A stretch of 64,000 nucleotides of DNA from Actinomycetota bacterium (GCA_040754375.1 JBFMCT010000006.1:27062-91061), one strand, 5' to 3'; shown: positions 11,178 through 20,214, counted from the first letter of the stretch. A program made the numbers and translations. Notes: a model not told the origin generated them from the sequence alone.

Positions 11178-11402
11178 CGCGCTCACCTCTCGGCCGGGCC
11201 ACGGACCTCATCCTCGCCATCCTCCGCCCCCGAGGGCTCGCCGCCAAGGGCCGGAGGTCACGAAGCTACAGGCCCCGACAGCGGCGCGGTCGGGGCCTGC
11301 GGCAGGGGCGGGTAGGGTTTGGGGAGCCCGTGGTTCGGCAAGGTCCGTGGAGGTCCGTCGACCGCCGGGCCGCACCCACGAAGCTTGTGCCGAGGAGGTG
11401 CC

Positions 11403-12584
11403 GTGTTCTCTCCAGGTGCGTTCATCGCTGTGCTGGCCCAGGCCACCACGACCACCACCGTCGCCCCCTGCGGGCCGCCGGAGGAAGCGGGGGCGGTCTG
11501 CAGCAGCATCTACTCGATAACCGGCAACGAGGCCCTCGCCCAGGCCAGCAACGCAGTCATCGTCATGCCCGCCCGCATCGGGCTGATAGTGGTGATGGCC
11601 TTCATCGGCACCCGGCTGGTCAGGCGAGCGGTGCGGCGGTCGGTGCGGGGCGTCCGCAACGCCCAGGCTGACATCATCGGAGGCGAGCGTTCGCCGGGCA
11701 CCCTGCTGCGCACGTCACCGGGCAGCTCGCCCCGGGCCGCCCAACGGGCCGAGACGATCGGGTCGCTGATGATCAGCGTCACGACCGTAGCGATCTGGAC
11801 GATCGCCACGTTCATGGTCTTCGGCGAGCTGGGCCTGGCCATCGGCCCCCTGCTGACCGGTGCCGGCATCGTGGGCATCGCCTTGGGCTTCGGTGCCCAG
11901 AACCTCGTGCGGGACTTCCTGTCGGGCGTGTTCATGCTGATCGAGGACCAGTACGGCGTGGGCGACGTGATCAACGCCGGGCCGGCCACCGGGGTGGTGG
12001 AGGGTGTGAGCCTGCGCACGACGCGGCTCCGAGACGTCGAAGGAAACGTGTGGCACATCCCCAACGGCAGCATCGAGCGCATCGCCAACATGTCCCAGCA
12101 ATGGTCCCGCTCGCTCCTCGACATCGGGGTCGCCTACGGGACCGACATCGACCGGGCCACGGCGGTGATCAAGCAGGTGGCCGTCGAGACCTGGCGCGAC
12201 CCCAAGTGGGTGGGCGAGATCCTCGAGGAGCCCGAGGTCTGGGGAGTGGAGCGCTTCGAGGCCGACGGGATCGCCATCCGTCTCGTCACCAAGACCAGGC
12301 CCCTGTCGCAGTGGAAGATCGGGCGCGAGCTGCGGGCCCGGATCAAGCAGGCCTTCGACCGAGAGGGCATCGAGATCCCCGTCCCCCAGCGGGTGGTCTG
12401 GCACCGCGACGGCAACGGCCACGAACCAAACGGACCGGGCAACGGGCAGGGGCCCGGGCCCGGGCCCGGGCCCGGCAAAGGCTCTGCCCAGGATCCCGGC
12501 AGCACGCCGGGCTCCGAGCGGCCCCAGGACGCCGGCAAGGACGCGCCCGCGGCCTCGCGCCCCGAAACCGGTACGCCGCCGTAA
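11403..12584 (+). CDS. mscS: MscS-family mechanosensitive channel
   Basis: After a short N-terminal helix and a periplasmic stretch, helices follow at about residues 60-80, 120-145 and 150-175. The pore-lining segment is LTGAGIVGIALGFGAQNLVRDFLSG, a typical MscS TM3 with alternating Gly and Ala (quoted in part: GIVGIALGFGAQNLVRDF). The beta domain follows with QYGVGDVI, GVVEGVSLRTTRLRD and HIPNGSIERIAN. The C-terminal tail is disordered, with a GPGPGPGPGKG run. Such channels open under membrane tension to release osmolytes. GTG at 11403 is preceded by GAGGAGG at the right distance, so the longer frame is rejected. The gene is divergent from the membrane Usp gene. Confidence 0.92.
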   Translation: MFSPGAFIAVLAQATTTTTVAPCGPPEEAGAVCSSIYSITGNEALAQASNAVIVMPARIGLIVVMAFIGTRLVRRAVRRSVRGVRNAQADIIGGERSPGTLLRTSPGSSPRAAQRAETIGSLMISVTTVAIWTIATFMVFGELGLAIGPLLTGAGIVGIALGFGAQNLVRDFLSGVFMLIEDQYGVGDVINAGPATGVVEGVSLRTTRLRDVEGNVWHIPNGSIERIANMSQQWSRSLLDIGVAYGTDIDRATAVIKQVAVETWRDPKWVGEILEEPEVWGVERFEADGIAIRLVTKTRPLSQWKIGRELRARIKQAFDREGIEIPVPQRVVWHRDGNGHEPNGPGNGQGPGPGPGPGKGSAQDPGSTPGSERPQDAGKDAPAASRPETGTPP

Positions 12585-12618
12585 CCGAACCGCAGTACGG
12601 GGCGGCGATACTGCCTGG

Positions 12619-12945
12619 GTGGAGGGTCGCATCCTGCTGGGAGGGAGCGAGGGAGAGCTACGGCTCACGTCGGCCGCCGACACGATCACCATCGAGGCCC
12701 ACGGCACCCTCGACGCGGCGACCGTGGCAGCCATGGCCGGTGCGGCCGCCGGCGCCCTCGAGAACGGCTGGGACCGGGTGCACATCGACCTCGGCCACAT
12801 CACCGGTCACACCGACGACGGCTTGGATGCACTAGCCGACCTCCAGGGCCGCTACCCTCCCGGCGCGGGCCGCCGGATCGCCTACCGGGCCAGCTCCGAC
12901 ACGGGCCAGGAGGCGCTGCTCGCCGCTTACTCCCGCGCTGGTTGA
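12619..12945 (+). CDS. Small STAS-like protein
   Basis: This 108-residue product has an alternating pattern (LRLTSAADTITIEAHGTLDAATVAAM, quoted in two parts: LRLTSAADTITIEAHG and TLDAATVAAM, then VHIDLGHITGHTDDGLDALADL) that matches the strand-helix order of STAS/anti-sigma antagonist domains, where the helix after VHIDL normally carries the phosphorylated Ser. Here the segment is GHTDDGLDAL, with no Ser at that place. It lies 6 nt before the second two-component cassette and could be its first gene. Two clearer STAS proteins follow the cassette. Assignment is by pattern only. Confidence 0.55.
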   Translation: MEGRILLGGSEGELRLTSAADTITIEAHGTLDAATVAAMAGAAAGALENGWDRVHIDLGHITGHTDDGLDALADLQGRYPPGAGRRIAYRASSDTGQEALLAAYSRAG

Positions 12946-12951
12946 GCCATC

Positions 12952-13650
12952 ATGGGGCCCGTGGGGGCGCACATCCTTCTCGTCGAAGACGACCCGCGGA
13001 TCCGGACCTCGTTGAGCCTCGTTCTCGAGGACGAGGGCAATGAGGTCGACCAGGTGGCCAGCGCCGAGGAGGCTCTCGAGGTCTTCGACCGCAAGCCGGC
13101 CGACGTGGTGATCGTCGACCTGATGCTCCCGGGCATGGACGGCTTCGACCTCTGCCGGCGCCTGCGGGCCCACCACGACGTACCGATCCTGATCCTCACC
13201 GCCCGCTCGGACAGCCACGACGTGGTGGCCGGCTTGGAGGCGGGGGCCGACGACTACGTGGTCAAGCCGGCCGTCCCCAAGGAGCTCTCGGCTCGGGTCA
13301 GGGCCGTCCTACGGCGGACCAGCCGTACTGGAGGAACAGGGCTCGACGTCCAGCGCCTGATATTCGGCGACCTCGAGGTGATGCCCGACGCCGGTGTCGT
13401 ACGCGTCGACGGTGAGCCCGTTCCCCTGACCAAGACCGAGTTCCGGCTCCTGTGCGAGCTGGCCGAGGCGGCCGGGCGCATCTCGACCCGCGAGAGCCTC
13501 CTGGAGCGGGTCTGGGGGTACGACTACTTCGGCGACAGCCGGCTGGTCGACGTCCACATCCGCCGTCTGCGCACCAAGATCGAGAAGGACCCGGCCAACC
13601 CCCGGCACATCGTCACCGTCCGCGGGCTGGGTTACAAGCTGGAGCAGTGA
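12952..13650 (+). CDS. OmpR/PhoB-type response regulator (second paralogous cassette)
   Basis: A receiver with EDD at 12-14, phospho-acceptor Asp56 in VDLMLPGMDGFDL and Lys in DDYVVKPAVPKEL is followed by a winged helix with LTKTEFRLLCELAE and VWGYDYFGDSRLVDVHIRRLR. Large blocks are identical to the regulator at 4761, including ARSDSHDVVA and the winged-helix core, so they are recent paralogues and may bind similar sites. ATG at 12952 or GTG at 12961 may start it. The stop overlaps the kinase GTG at 13647 (GTGA). Confidence 0.93.
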   Translation: MGPVGAHILLVEDDPRIRTSLSLVLEDEGNEVDQVASAEEALEVFDRKPADVVIVDLMLPGMDGFDLCRRLRAHHDVPILILTARSDSHDVVAGLEAGADDYVVKPAVPKELSARVRAVLRRTSRTGGTGLDVQRLIFGDLEVMPDAGVVRVDGEPVPLTKTEFRLLCELAEAAGRISTRESLLERVWGYDYFGDSRLVDVHIRRLRTKIEKDPANPRHIVTVRGLGYKLEQ

Positions 13651-15059
13651 GCCAGGAGAGGTCAGGACTGGCCGGCAAGAGCGGTCCTGCCCGCCGGGGC
13701 CGCCCCGGGCTGCGGACCCGGGTCACCGTGGCGTTCGCCCTCGGTGCCCTCCTGCTGTCGGCCGGGCTGGCAGTGCTCACCTACCAACTGGCCAGGTCCT
13801 ACCTGCTGCGCCAGCGCGAGACGTCTGTGATGCGCCAGACCTACGCCAACGCCCGCCTGGTCAACAGCGTCCTGCGCTCGCCCGACCCCGACATCCCCCG
13901 GCTCCTGGTGTCGCTCCAGCGACCGTCGGGCTCGTTCCCCGTCGTCTCGCACCGCCAGGAGTGGTTCGGCTCGTCGGTAGCCGTGGGGCGTGACAGCCTG
14001 CCCGCCGCCCTACGGGAGACGGTCTCGTCGGGGGAGGCCGCCCGCCAGCGCTTCGTGCTCGGCGGCACGACCCAGCTCGTTGTGGGCGTGCCCCTCCCGG
14101 CCGTTGAGGCGGCCTACTACGAGGTCTTCCCGTTCGCCGAGCTGGAGCGCACGCTGCGGGTGCTGGGCAACTCCCTGGCGGCTGCGGCTGCGGCCACCAC
14201 GGTGGCCGGGGCGACCATGGGCCGGTGGGCCAGCCGCCGTGCCCTCTCCCCCATGGCCGACGTCTCGGCGGCCGCCGCGGCCGTGGCCGGGGGCCGCTTC
14301 GACGTGCGCCTCGACGAGAGCGGCGACCCCGACCTGTCGTCGATGGCCGTTTCCTTCAACCGTATGACCGACGCCCTCCAGGCCAGGATCGAACGCGATG
14401 CCCGCTTCGCGTCAGACGTGAGCCACGAGCTGCGGTCCCCACTGACCACGCTGGCGGCTGCCCTCCAGGTGGTGAGCTCCCGGCGCGAGGAGATGCCCGA
14501 GCGGGCCCGGCGGGGCCTCGACCTGCTCAACGCCGAGGTCGGCCGGTTCGAGCGGCTGGTCGAGGACCTGCTGGAGATGGCCCGCATCGACTCGGGCGTG
14601 GGAGAGCTGGCCACCGACGAGGTCGTCTTGGGCGAGTTCGTACTGAGGGCCGTCCGCCAGGGCCGCAACGGGCTCGTGCCCGTGGAGATCGACGCCGAGG
14701 CGGCCGGCACCGTGGTCAAGGCCGACAAGCGGCGCCTGGAGCGGGTGGTGGCCAACCTGGTGGAGAACGCCGTCCGGCACGGCGGGGGCGTGACCCGGGT
14801 CAGCATCGAACGCGACGGCCCGTGGGCCAGGTTCGCCGTGGAGGACGCCGGTCCCGGCGTGCCCCCCGAGGACCGGGAGAGGGTCTTCGAACGTTTCGCC
14901 CGGGGCGACGCCGCCGGCAACCGGGGCGACGGCGACGGGACGGGGCTGGGCCTGGCCCTGGTCCGCGAGCACGTCCGCCTCCACGGCGGGCGGTCCCGGG
15001 CCGAGGACCGCCCCGGTGGCGGGGCGCGGTTCGTCATAGAACTGCCGGTCGTTAAATGA
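13647..15059 (+). CDS. HAMP sensor histidine kinase (second cassette)
   Basis: The 470-residue protein has TM1 (VTVAFALGALLLSAGLAVL), an extracytoplasmic domain of about 135 residues, TM2 (NSLAAAAAATTVAGATMG), HAMP, HisKA with His260 in VSHELRSPLTTL, and HATPase_c with NLVENAVRHGGG, DAGPGVPPEDRERVFERFARG and GTGLGLALVREHV. It is paralogous to the kinase at 5438 over its full length; the sensor loops differ most, so signals could differ. It is coupled on both sides: GTGA with the regulator and ATGA with the lipoprotein gene. Confidence 0.94.
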   Translation: MSQERSGLAGKSGPARRGRPGLRTRVTVAFALGALLLSAGLAVLTYQLARSYLLRQRETSVMRQTYANARLVNSVLRSPDPDIPRLLVSLQRPSGSFPVVSHRQEWFGSSVAVGRDSLPAALRETVSSGEAARQRFVLGGTTQLVVGVPLPAVEAAYYEVFPFAELERTLRVLGNSLAAAAAATTVAGATMGRWASRRALSPMADVSAAAAAVAGGRFDVRLDESGDPDLSSMAVSFNRMTDALQARIERDARFASDVSHELRSPLTTLAAALQVVSSRREEMPERARRGLDLLNAEVGRFERLVEDLLEMARIDSGVGELATDEVVLGEFVLRAVRQGRNGLVPVEIDAEAAGTVVKADKRRLERVVANLVENAVRHGGGVTRVSIERDGPWARFAVEDAGPGVPPEDRERVFERFARGDAAGNRGDGDGTGLGLALVREHVRLHGGRSRAEDRPGGGARFVIELPVVK

Positions 15060-15658
15060 GACACCACGGCACGCGCCGCCCGGCTCTCACCGCCGCGGTC
15101 GTCCTGGCCGTGGTGGCCCTCGCCCTGTCCGGCTGCGGCGTACCTTCGGACAGCTCACCTCGCACGATCAGCGCCGACCGAGTGCCGTTCGGGCTGCTCG
15201 AGCCCGACGACGGGCGGGCCCCGACCACCGCCGGCCCCGGGGCCACCGCCACCACGGTCTACCTGGTGGGCGACGAGCGCCTGGTGGCCGCCGAGCGGGA
15301 TGTCGCGGGCCCGCCGGGGGTGGCCACGTCGATAAGAGCCCTGCTCAGCGGCCCCACCGAGGCCGAGGCCAGGCGGGGCCTGCGCACCGCCGTACCCCCC
15401 ACGGCCGCAGTGGCGCTGGCGGCCACGGTGGGCGACACGGTCACCCTCGACCTGTCCCGGTGGTTCACCGAGGCAGCCGGCGGCCCCGAGGAGGTCCTGG
15501 CCATCGCCCAGATCGTCTACACGGTCACCGGCGTCGAGGGGGTGGGCGCCGCCCGCTTCACGCTCGCGGGCCGGGCCGTCGAGGTGCCCGGGGGCGACGG
15601 CACACTCCGGAGCGGCGCCCTGCGCCGCACCGACTTCCCCTTGGTGGGCCCGGCCTGA
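15056..15658 (+). CDS. GerMN-domain lipoprotein, third gene of the second cassette
   Basis: The 200-residue product has a lipoprotein signal with lipobox LSGC, the shared CGVPSDSSPR and VPFGLL segment, a linker, and a domain starting TATTVYLVGDERLV with VATSIRALLSGPT, VTLDLS and IVYTVTGVEGVGAARF. This strand-helix order is that of the GerMN domain found in spore GerM and in LpqB-type lipoproteins linked to MtrAB signalling. It likely sits on the outer face of the membrane and may tune the coupled kinase, by analogy with LpqB-MtrB; that is inference. The ATG at 15056 overlaps the kinase stop (ATGA). Confidence 0.85.
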   Translation: MRHHGTRRPALTAAVVLAVVALALSGCGVPSDSSPRTISADRVPFGLLEPDDGRAPTTAGPGATATTVYLVGDERLVAAERDVAGPPGVATSIRALLSGPTEAEARRGLRTAVPPTAAVALAATVGDTVTLDLSRWFTEAAGGPEEVLAIAQIVYTVTGVEGVGAARFTLAGRAVEVPGGDGTLRSGALRRTDFPLVGPA

Positions 15659-15778
15659 ACGGGGGGCGTTCACGGACTGTTACTGAACCGCAAGGTGGCA
15701 GAAGTCGGATCTTCAGGTCGAGCGGTCATCATCGTGGGCGTGATCCCGACCAGTGCCGCCCGGGGGCCGCAGGCCACC

Positions 15779-16123
15779 ATGTCGGCCGTCATCGAGTCCA
15801 ACGGGGCCGACCTGGCCGTGTGCCGGCTCGCGGGCGCCCTCGACGCCGAGGGGGCCGAGCAGCTCCGGGAGGCGATGGCTGAGTGTGCCGCTTTCCGAGA
15901 CGTCTACCTCGACCTGTCCCACGTGAGGTTCATGGACTCGACGGCGCTGTCGGTGATCATCGTGGGGGTCCGCCGGGCCCGGGAGAACGGTGGTGAGGTC
16001 TCGGTGTGCGGCGTGCGGGGCAACATCGCCCGCCTGCTCACGACCGTGGGCTTCGACCGCGTCGCCCCCATCCACGAGACCGTGCCCGCGGTCGCGGCCG
16101 GCACCCTGGTGGCCGCCAGTTGA
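15779..16123 (+). CDS. STAS-domain anti-sigma factor antagonist
   Basis: The 114-residue STAS core runs from VIESNGADLAVCRLAG through VYLDLSHVRFMDSTALSVII to GFDRVAPIHET. The Ser in MDSTAL is at the position phosphorylated by RsbW/SpoIIAB-type kinases. The reading frame is open back to a GTG at 15695, but the added residues look unstructured and ATG at 15779 gives the normal family length; no clear SD decides it. Such proteins bind and neutralise an anti-sigma factor when unphosphorylated. No anti-sigma kinase is encoded nearby, so the partner lies elsewhere. Confidence 0.85.
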   Translation: MSAVIESNGADLAVCRLAGALDAEGAEQLREAMAECAAFRDVYLDLSHVRFMDSTALSVIIVGVRRARENGGEVSVCGVRGNIARLLTTVGFDRVAPIHETVPAVAAGTLVAAS

Positions 16124-16187
16124 CCCAGCACGCACGGTGCTGGGCCGATAGGAGCGGGGCCAGACCGATCGAACAGGGAGCGTGCCC

Positions 16188-16553
16188 ATGGCGATGATCA
16201 AGTTCGACGACCTGCCGGCGGGCGACGGGACGACCCTGCAGGTGACGGGGGACATCGACTCGTCGAACGCGGCCGAGCTGCGGGAGAACCTGCGCCGTGC
16301 CGCCGTCCACGGGGCCGTCGTCATCGACCTGCGCACCGTGCCGTTCATGGACTCCGCCGGCCTCGGGGCCTTGATCTGCGGGGTGCGCGAGATCCGCACG
16401 GCGGGTGGGCGAGCCGCCCTGTGCGTCCGCCGGGGCAGCGTGCAGCGCCTTCTCTCGGTAACCGGCTTCGACCGGGTGGTCCCCATCGGGGCCACAGTGG
16501 AGGAGGCCCACGCGGCGATCACCGTCGGCGAGGTCCCCGAAGCCGTGGCCTGA
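16188..16553 (+). CDS. STAS-domain anti-sigma factor antagonist, second copy
   Basis: This 121-residue product has TLQVTGDIDSSNAAELRENL, VVIDLRTVPFMDSAGLGALI and VTGFDRVVPIG, a full STAS fold with the phosphorylatable Ser in MDSAGL. It is closest in layout to the gene just upstream, from which it is separated by 64 nt. CAGGGA at about 16174 sits well before the ATG at 16188; GTG at 16182 is too close. Two adjacent antagonists may answer to the same or to competing anti-sigma kinases. Confidence 0.88.
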   Translation: MAMIKFDDLPAGDGTTLQVTGDIDSSNAAELRENLRRAAVHGAVVIDLRTVPFMDSAGLGALICGVREIRTAGGRAALCVRRGSVQRLLSVTGFDRVVPIGATVEEAHAAITVGEVPEAVA

Positions 16554-16623
16554 GACCCGGTCGGTCCCCAGGGCCGGCCCGGGCCACACCGAGCCGGCGC
16601 GAGCAGCCGCGCCGGGCGGGCCG

Positions 16624-17238
16624 TTACTCGATGCCGTGCTCCAGGGCGTAGCGGACAAGTTCCTGCCGGCGGCTGAGGTGGAGCTTGCGCAAGATGTTGC
16701 GGACGTGGTTCTCGACGGTGCGTTCCGAGATGAACAGGTCCTCGCCGATAGAGCGGTAGGTGTGGCCCCGGGCCACGAGCTGGAGCACCTCCCGCTCACG
16801 CTCAGAGAGGGGTTGGGCCCCCGAGGCAGCCTTGGCCAGGCGCCGGAACTCACCCAGCACGAGGGCGGCCAGCGCCGGTGAGAAAACGGGCTCGCCGCCT
16901 GCAGCCCGCTTCAAGGCGGCCCGCAGGTCGGCGGCTGTGGTCGACTTGAGGAGGTAACCGACGGCTCCCGCGGCCACGGCGTCGAGCAGGTCGCTCTCCT
17001 GCTCGCTGACGGTGAGAACGACGATGCGGGTCTCGTGGCCGCATGCGCGGGCCACCTTGAGGCCCCCTCCCCCGGGCATCTGCAGGTCGCACACCACCAG
17101 GTCGGGCCGTTGCTCATGGATGGCCACGATGGCCTCGTCGGCGCTGGACGCCTCGGCCACCACCGTGAACCCGTCGGCCAGGTCGGCCCGCACCCCGTCC
17201 CGCCAGATGGGGTGGTCGTCGGCCAGGACGACCCTCAC
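16624..17238 (-). CDS. NarL/FixJ-type response regulator
   Basis: The 204-residue product has DDHP at 7-10, phospho-acceptor Asp51 in VVCDLQMPGGGGL and Lys in YLLKSTTAADL. The C-terminal LuxR-type HTH holds LSEREREVLQLVARGHTYRSI and FISERTVENHVRNILRKL. GTG at 17238 overlaps the stop of the upstream kinase by 4 nt (GTGA), so this is a coupled kinase-regulator pair. Targets are not visible. Confidence 0.92.
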   Translation of the reverse strand: MRVVLADDHPIWRDGVRADLADGFTVVAEASSADEAIVAIHEQRPDLVVCDLQMPGGGGLKVARACGHETRIVVLTVSEQESDLLDAVAAGAVGYLLKSTTAADLRAALKRAAGGEPVFSPALAALVLGEFRRLAKAASGAQPLSEREREVLQLVARGHTYRSIGEDLFISERTVENHVRNILRKLHLSRRQELVRYALEHGIE

Positions 17239-18326
17239 GGCGCCCACAAGCACACCTCGGTCCCGTCCCCCGGACGGCTGCGCACGTCGGCCCGCCCGCC
17301 CACGTCGGCCAGGCGGCCCCGGACGGAACGGGCCAGGCCCATACGCTCGGGGGCCTGCGCGGGGTCGAAGCCGGAGCCGTCGTCCTTCACCGAGCAGAAC
17401 ACCCCGCCTCCCTCGGCCGGTTCGACGTAGACGGTCACCTTCTTGGCCGCCCCGTGCTTGCCGGCGTTGGTGAGAGCCTCGGTCACGGCCCCGGTCAGGG
17501 CCTCGCACGGGGCGCGGCCCAGGACCGGGAGGTCCCCGGCCACGACCACATCCGCCCTGGCCCCGAAGGTGTCCTCGAAGCGGGCGGCCGCCAGGCGCAG
17601 GGCCCCGGCCAGGTCGGGACGTCCCCCGTTGGGCAGCGCCGCGCCGGCCAGGAAACCCCTCAGGTCGCGCTCGGTCTGGCGAGCCAGGCGGGCCAGGCCC
17701 GGGTCGGTGGCCCGCCGTTCGACCAGGGCCAGCGTCTGCAGGACACCGTCGTGGAGCGTACGGGCCACCTCCTCACGGGCGCGGGCGGCCGAGATCTCGC
17801 GCTCGGCCCGCCGCAGCAGGCCCATCAGGTAACCGGCGGCTGCACCCCCCAGGGCGTAGAAGACCACCGTGCTGGCCAGCGAGAGGACCTGGCCGGTGGT
17901 CTCGACCGAGGCCCCGTTGGCCACCACCGACCCGAAGCGAGCCAGGCCCACGACCACGCCCGCGGCCGCCGCCACCACGGGGCCCAGGGCCACACCGGCG
18001 GCCAGGATCCCGGCCAGGGGCCACATCGAGCCCAGGGACTGGGCGGTGGCGAAGGCGTGGCCCTCGGCGAACACCAGCCCGTCGCACAGCACGAGGGCGG
18101 CGCCCACGGCCAGTTCGGCCAGCACGGGGGCGGGCCGCAGCAGGGCGGTGTGGTCCCGGCGCAGCAGGACCGAGTCGTACACGGTCACGCCCAGGGCGAG
18201 CGCCACCAGGACGACGGCCAACTTGGGCCGGACCAGTTCGCGGTCGGCCACCGCCAGCACGCCCGCCACCCACAGCCAGGCGCCCCACCGGAACAACGCC
18301 AGGCCCTGGAGGACCGACCGTTCCAC
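17235..18326 (-). CDS. Membrane histidine kinase, NarL-partner type
   Basis: The first 170 residues contain five or six hydrophobic helices with short loops (for example LAVVLVALALGVTVY and VLAELAVGAALVLCDGLVF), so the signal is probably sensed in or near the membrane. A HisKA_3 helix with His192 in ARTLHDGVLQTLAL follows, then HATPase_c with VTEALTNAGKHG and DDGSGFDP. GTG at 18326 gives a start just before the first helix. The gene is coupled to the regulator downstream (GTGA). Confidence 0.88.
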   Translation of the reverse strand: MERSVLQGLALFRWGAWLWVAGVLAVADRELVRPKLAVVLVALALGVTVYDSVLLRRDHTALLRPAPVLAELAVGAALVLCDGLVFAEGHAFATAQSLGSMWPLAGILAAGVALGPVVAAAAGVVVGLARFGSVVANGASVETTGQVLSLASTVVFYALGGAAAGYLMGLLRRAEREISAARAREEVARTLHDGVLQTLALVERRATDPGLARLARQTERDLRGFLAGAALPNGGRPDLAGALRLAAARFEDTFGARADVVVAGDLPVLGRAPCEALTGAVTEALTNAGKHGAAKKVTVYVEPAEGGGVFCSVKDDGSGFDPAQAPERMGLARSVRGRLADVGGRADVRSRPGDGTEVCLWAP

Positions 18327-18394
18327 AGGTACAGAGGATAGGGCCACGGCGCCCTCATGCAGGCGGCGAGCGTCGCTGCCGGCCCAGGGCCCAG

Positions 18395-18637
18395 TCACGG
18401 ACACCCTAGGTGCCGGCGGCCGCCAGGGCGCCCGCCCAGGATGGCCACCCACGCCCCGGCTGGCTGGTTGCCCGGCCCGAGGGTGAACAGGGCCCGGCCG
18501 GCAGCCACCAACGCGAAGGCGGCGGGCCCGCCGGCCACGACCGTCACCGGCCGCCGTACGGCCGAGCCAGCCACCGGCGACAACAGGCGGGTCGCGGCCC
18601 GCCAGGCTGCTCCGGCGCCGGCCACCGCCCAGGTCAT
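18395..18637 (-). CDS. Small hypothetical protein coupled to acyl-CoA ligase gene
   Basis: An ATG at 18637 overlaps the ligase stop (ATGA) and opens an 80-codon frame that begins MTWAVAGAGAAWRAATRLL and contains a hydrophobic stretch (TVVAGGPAAFALVAAGRALF) that might cross the membrane once. The overlap is the only real support. No family is recognised, and in such GC-rich DNA long chance frames are common. Confidence 0.4.
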   Translation of the reverse strand: MTWAVAGAGAAWRAATRLLSPVAGSAVRRPVTVVAGGPAAFALVAAGRALFTLGPGNQPAGAWVAILGGRPGGRRHLGCP

Positions 18638-20187
18638 GCCGCCCCCTGCTCCTGGCGGCGGCGGCGGACCTCGGTCTTGAGCACCTTGCCGGTGGGGCCC
18701 AGGGGGAGGCTGTCCCACACCTCCACCGTCCGGGGCCGCTTGTAGGAGGCGAGCCGGGCCCTGCAGAAGCCGGCCAGTTCGGGGCCGGTGACCGCCGCCC
18801 CGGGGCGCAGCACGACCACAGCCCGCACGTCCTCGCCCAAGCGCTCGTCGGGCACGCCCACCACGGCGGCCTGGGCCACGGCTGGGTGCTCGTGCAGCAC
18901 CCGTTCGACCTCGGCCGGGTAAACGTTGAACCCGCCCCGGATGACAATGTCCTTCTTGCGATCGACCAGGTGCAGGGCGCCGTCGCCGTCCCAGGTGCCG
19001 ATGTCACCCGTGCGCAGCCAGCCGTCCGGGCACGACTCGGCGGTGGCCGCCGGGTCGCCCAGGTAGCCCCTCATCACGCCGGGGCCGCTCACAAGGACCT
19101 CGCCGGGCACTCCGGGCTCGCCCACCTCGGCCCCGTCGTCGCCCACCAGGCGGACCTCGGTGCCGGGCAGGGGGTAGCCGACCGAACCCGGGGCGCGGGG
19201 ACGGCCGGGCACGGTGAAGCTCACGACGGGCGATGTCTCTGACAACCCGTAGCCCTCGATCACGGCCACCGCGAAGCGTCGCTCGAAGGCCTCCATGACG
19301 GCCGCGGGCATGGCCGCCCCGCCCGACACGCACCACCGCAGGGAGGGGAGGCGGGTATCAGGGCCGGCGGCCGCCAACAGGGCGGCGTACATGGTCGGCA
19401 CCCCGCCGAAGAAGGTCACCCCGTGCGCCTCGATGAGCCCGAGGGCGGCGGCCGCGTCGAAGCGGGGTAGCAGTACCAGTGAGCCACCCACGGCCAGCAC
19501 GGCGTTGTGCATGACGGTCATGCCGAAGGCGTGGAACAGGGGCAGGGCCACCAGGGCGACGGTCCCGGAGCCGAGCGACACCAGCCCGGCCGCCGCCCGG
19601 GCGTTGTACAGCAGGTTGGCGTGGGTCAGCTCGGCCGCCTTGGGCCGGCCCGTGGTGCCCGACGTGAACAGCAGCACTGCGGTGTCGTCGGGCCGGCTGG
19701 GGAAAGGCCCGTCCACGGGGGTGGCCGCCCCCACCACCGCCACCAGGTTGTGCCAGCCCTCGGGAGCGGACAGGTCGGCCAAGTCGGCCCGGGCGATTAC
19801 GAGGGAGCGGGCACGGGGCGCCCGGGCCGCGGCTTCGGCGGCCACAGCCGTGAACGTCTCCCAGGCAACCACCACGGTGGCCCCCGACAGCTCCAGGTGG
19901 TAGGCCAGCTCGTCGGCCGTTAGGAGCGGGTTGATGGGCACCACCGGGTGGCCGCCGTAGAGGGCGCCGAAGTAAGCGACCGTGAAATGAGGGACGTTGG
20001 GCAGCAGCAGGGCCACGGGCTCGCCCGGGCGGGCGCCCAGGCCGGCCAGGGCACCCGCGAACATGCGGGCCATGGTGTCGACGGTGCCGTAGTCGAACGA
20101 ACGGTCGCCCACGACCAAGGCGGGACGATGAGGGTGGGCAGCGGCCGGACCGGCCAGGACGGAGACGAGGTTGGTCGCAGTGGTCAT
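18634..20187 (-). CDS. Acyl-CoA ligase (AMP-binding superfamily)
   Basis: This 517-residue enzyme should activate a carboxylic acid, probably a fatty acid, as acyl-AMP and then acyl-CoA. Core motifs are LLFTSGTTGRPKAAELTHAN (P-loop), IEGYGLSETSPV, GWLRTGDIG, DRKKDIVIRGGFNVYPAEVE (hinge) and GPTGKVLKTEV with the catalytic Lys. Length and order match long-chain fatty acid-CoA ligases. ATG at 20187 is preceded by a region with two perfect palindromes and a divergent acyltransferase gene. Chain length of the substrate cannot be read. Confidence 0.92.
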   Translation of the reverse strand: MTTATNLVSVLAGPAAAHPHRPALVVGDRSFDYGTVDTMARMFAGALAGLGARPGEPVALLLPNVPHFTVAYFGALYGGHPVVPINPLLTADELAYHLELSGATVVVAWETFTAVAAEAAARAPRARSLVIARADLADLSAPEGWHNLVAVVGAATPVDGPFPSRPDDTAVLLFTSGTTGRPKAAELTHANLLYNARAAAGLVSLGSGTVALVALPLFHAFGMTVMHNAVLAVGGSLVLLPRFDAAAALGLIEAHGVTFFGGVPTMYAALLAAAGPDTRLPSLRWCVSGGAAMPAAVMEAFERRFAVAVIEGYGLSETSPVVSFTVPGRPRAPGSVGYPLPGTEVRLVGDDGAEVGEPGVPGEVLVSGPGVMRGYLGDPAATAESCPDGWLRTGDIGTWDGDGALHLVDRKKDIVIRGGFNVYPAEVERVLHEHPAVAQAAVVGVPDERLGEDVRAVVVLRPGAAVTGPELAGFCRARLASYKRPRTVEVWDSLPLGPTGKVLKTEVRRRRQEQGAA

Positions 20188-20214
20188 AGGACCAGCGTGA
20201 GCCGCGGGGGGCGC

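Noticed and set aside
15656..15672. Terminator overlapping the GerMN lipoprotein stop
   Set aside because: TGAACG/CGTTCA can pair over a 5-nt G loop, but the stem is short, includes the stop codon and lacks a T-run, so it is not listed as a feature.
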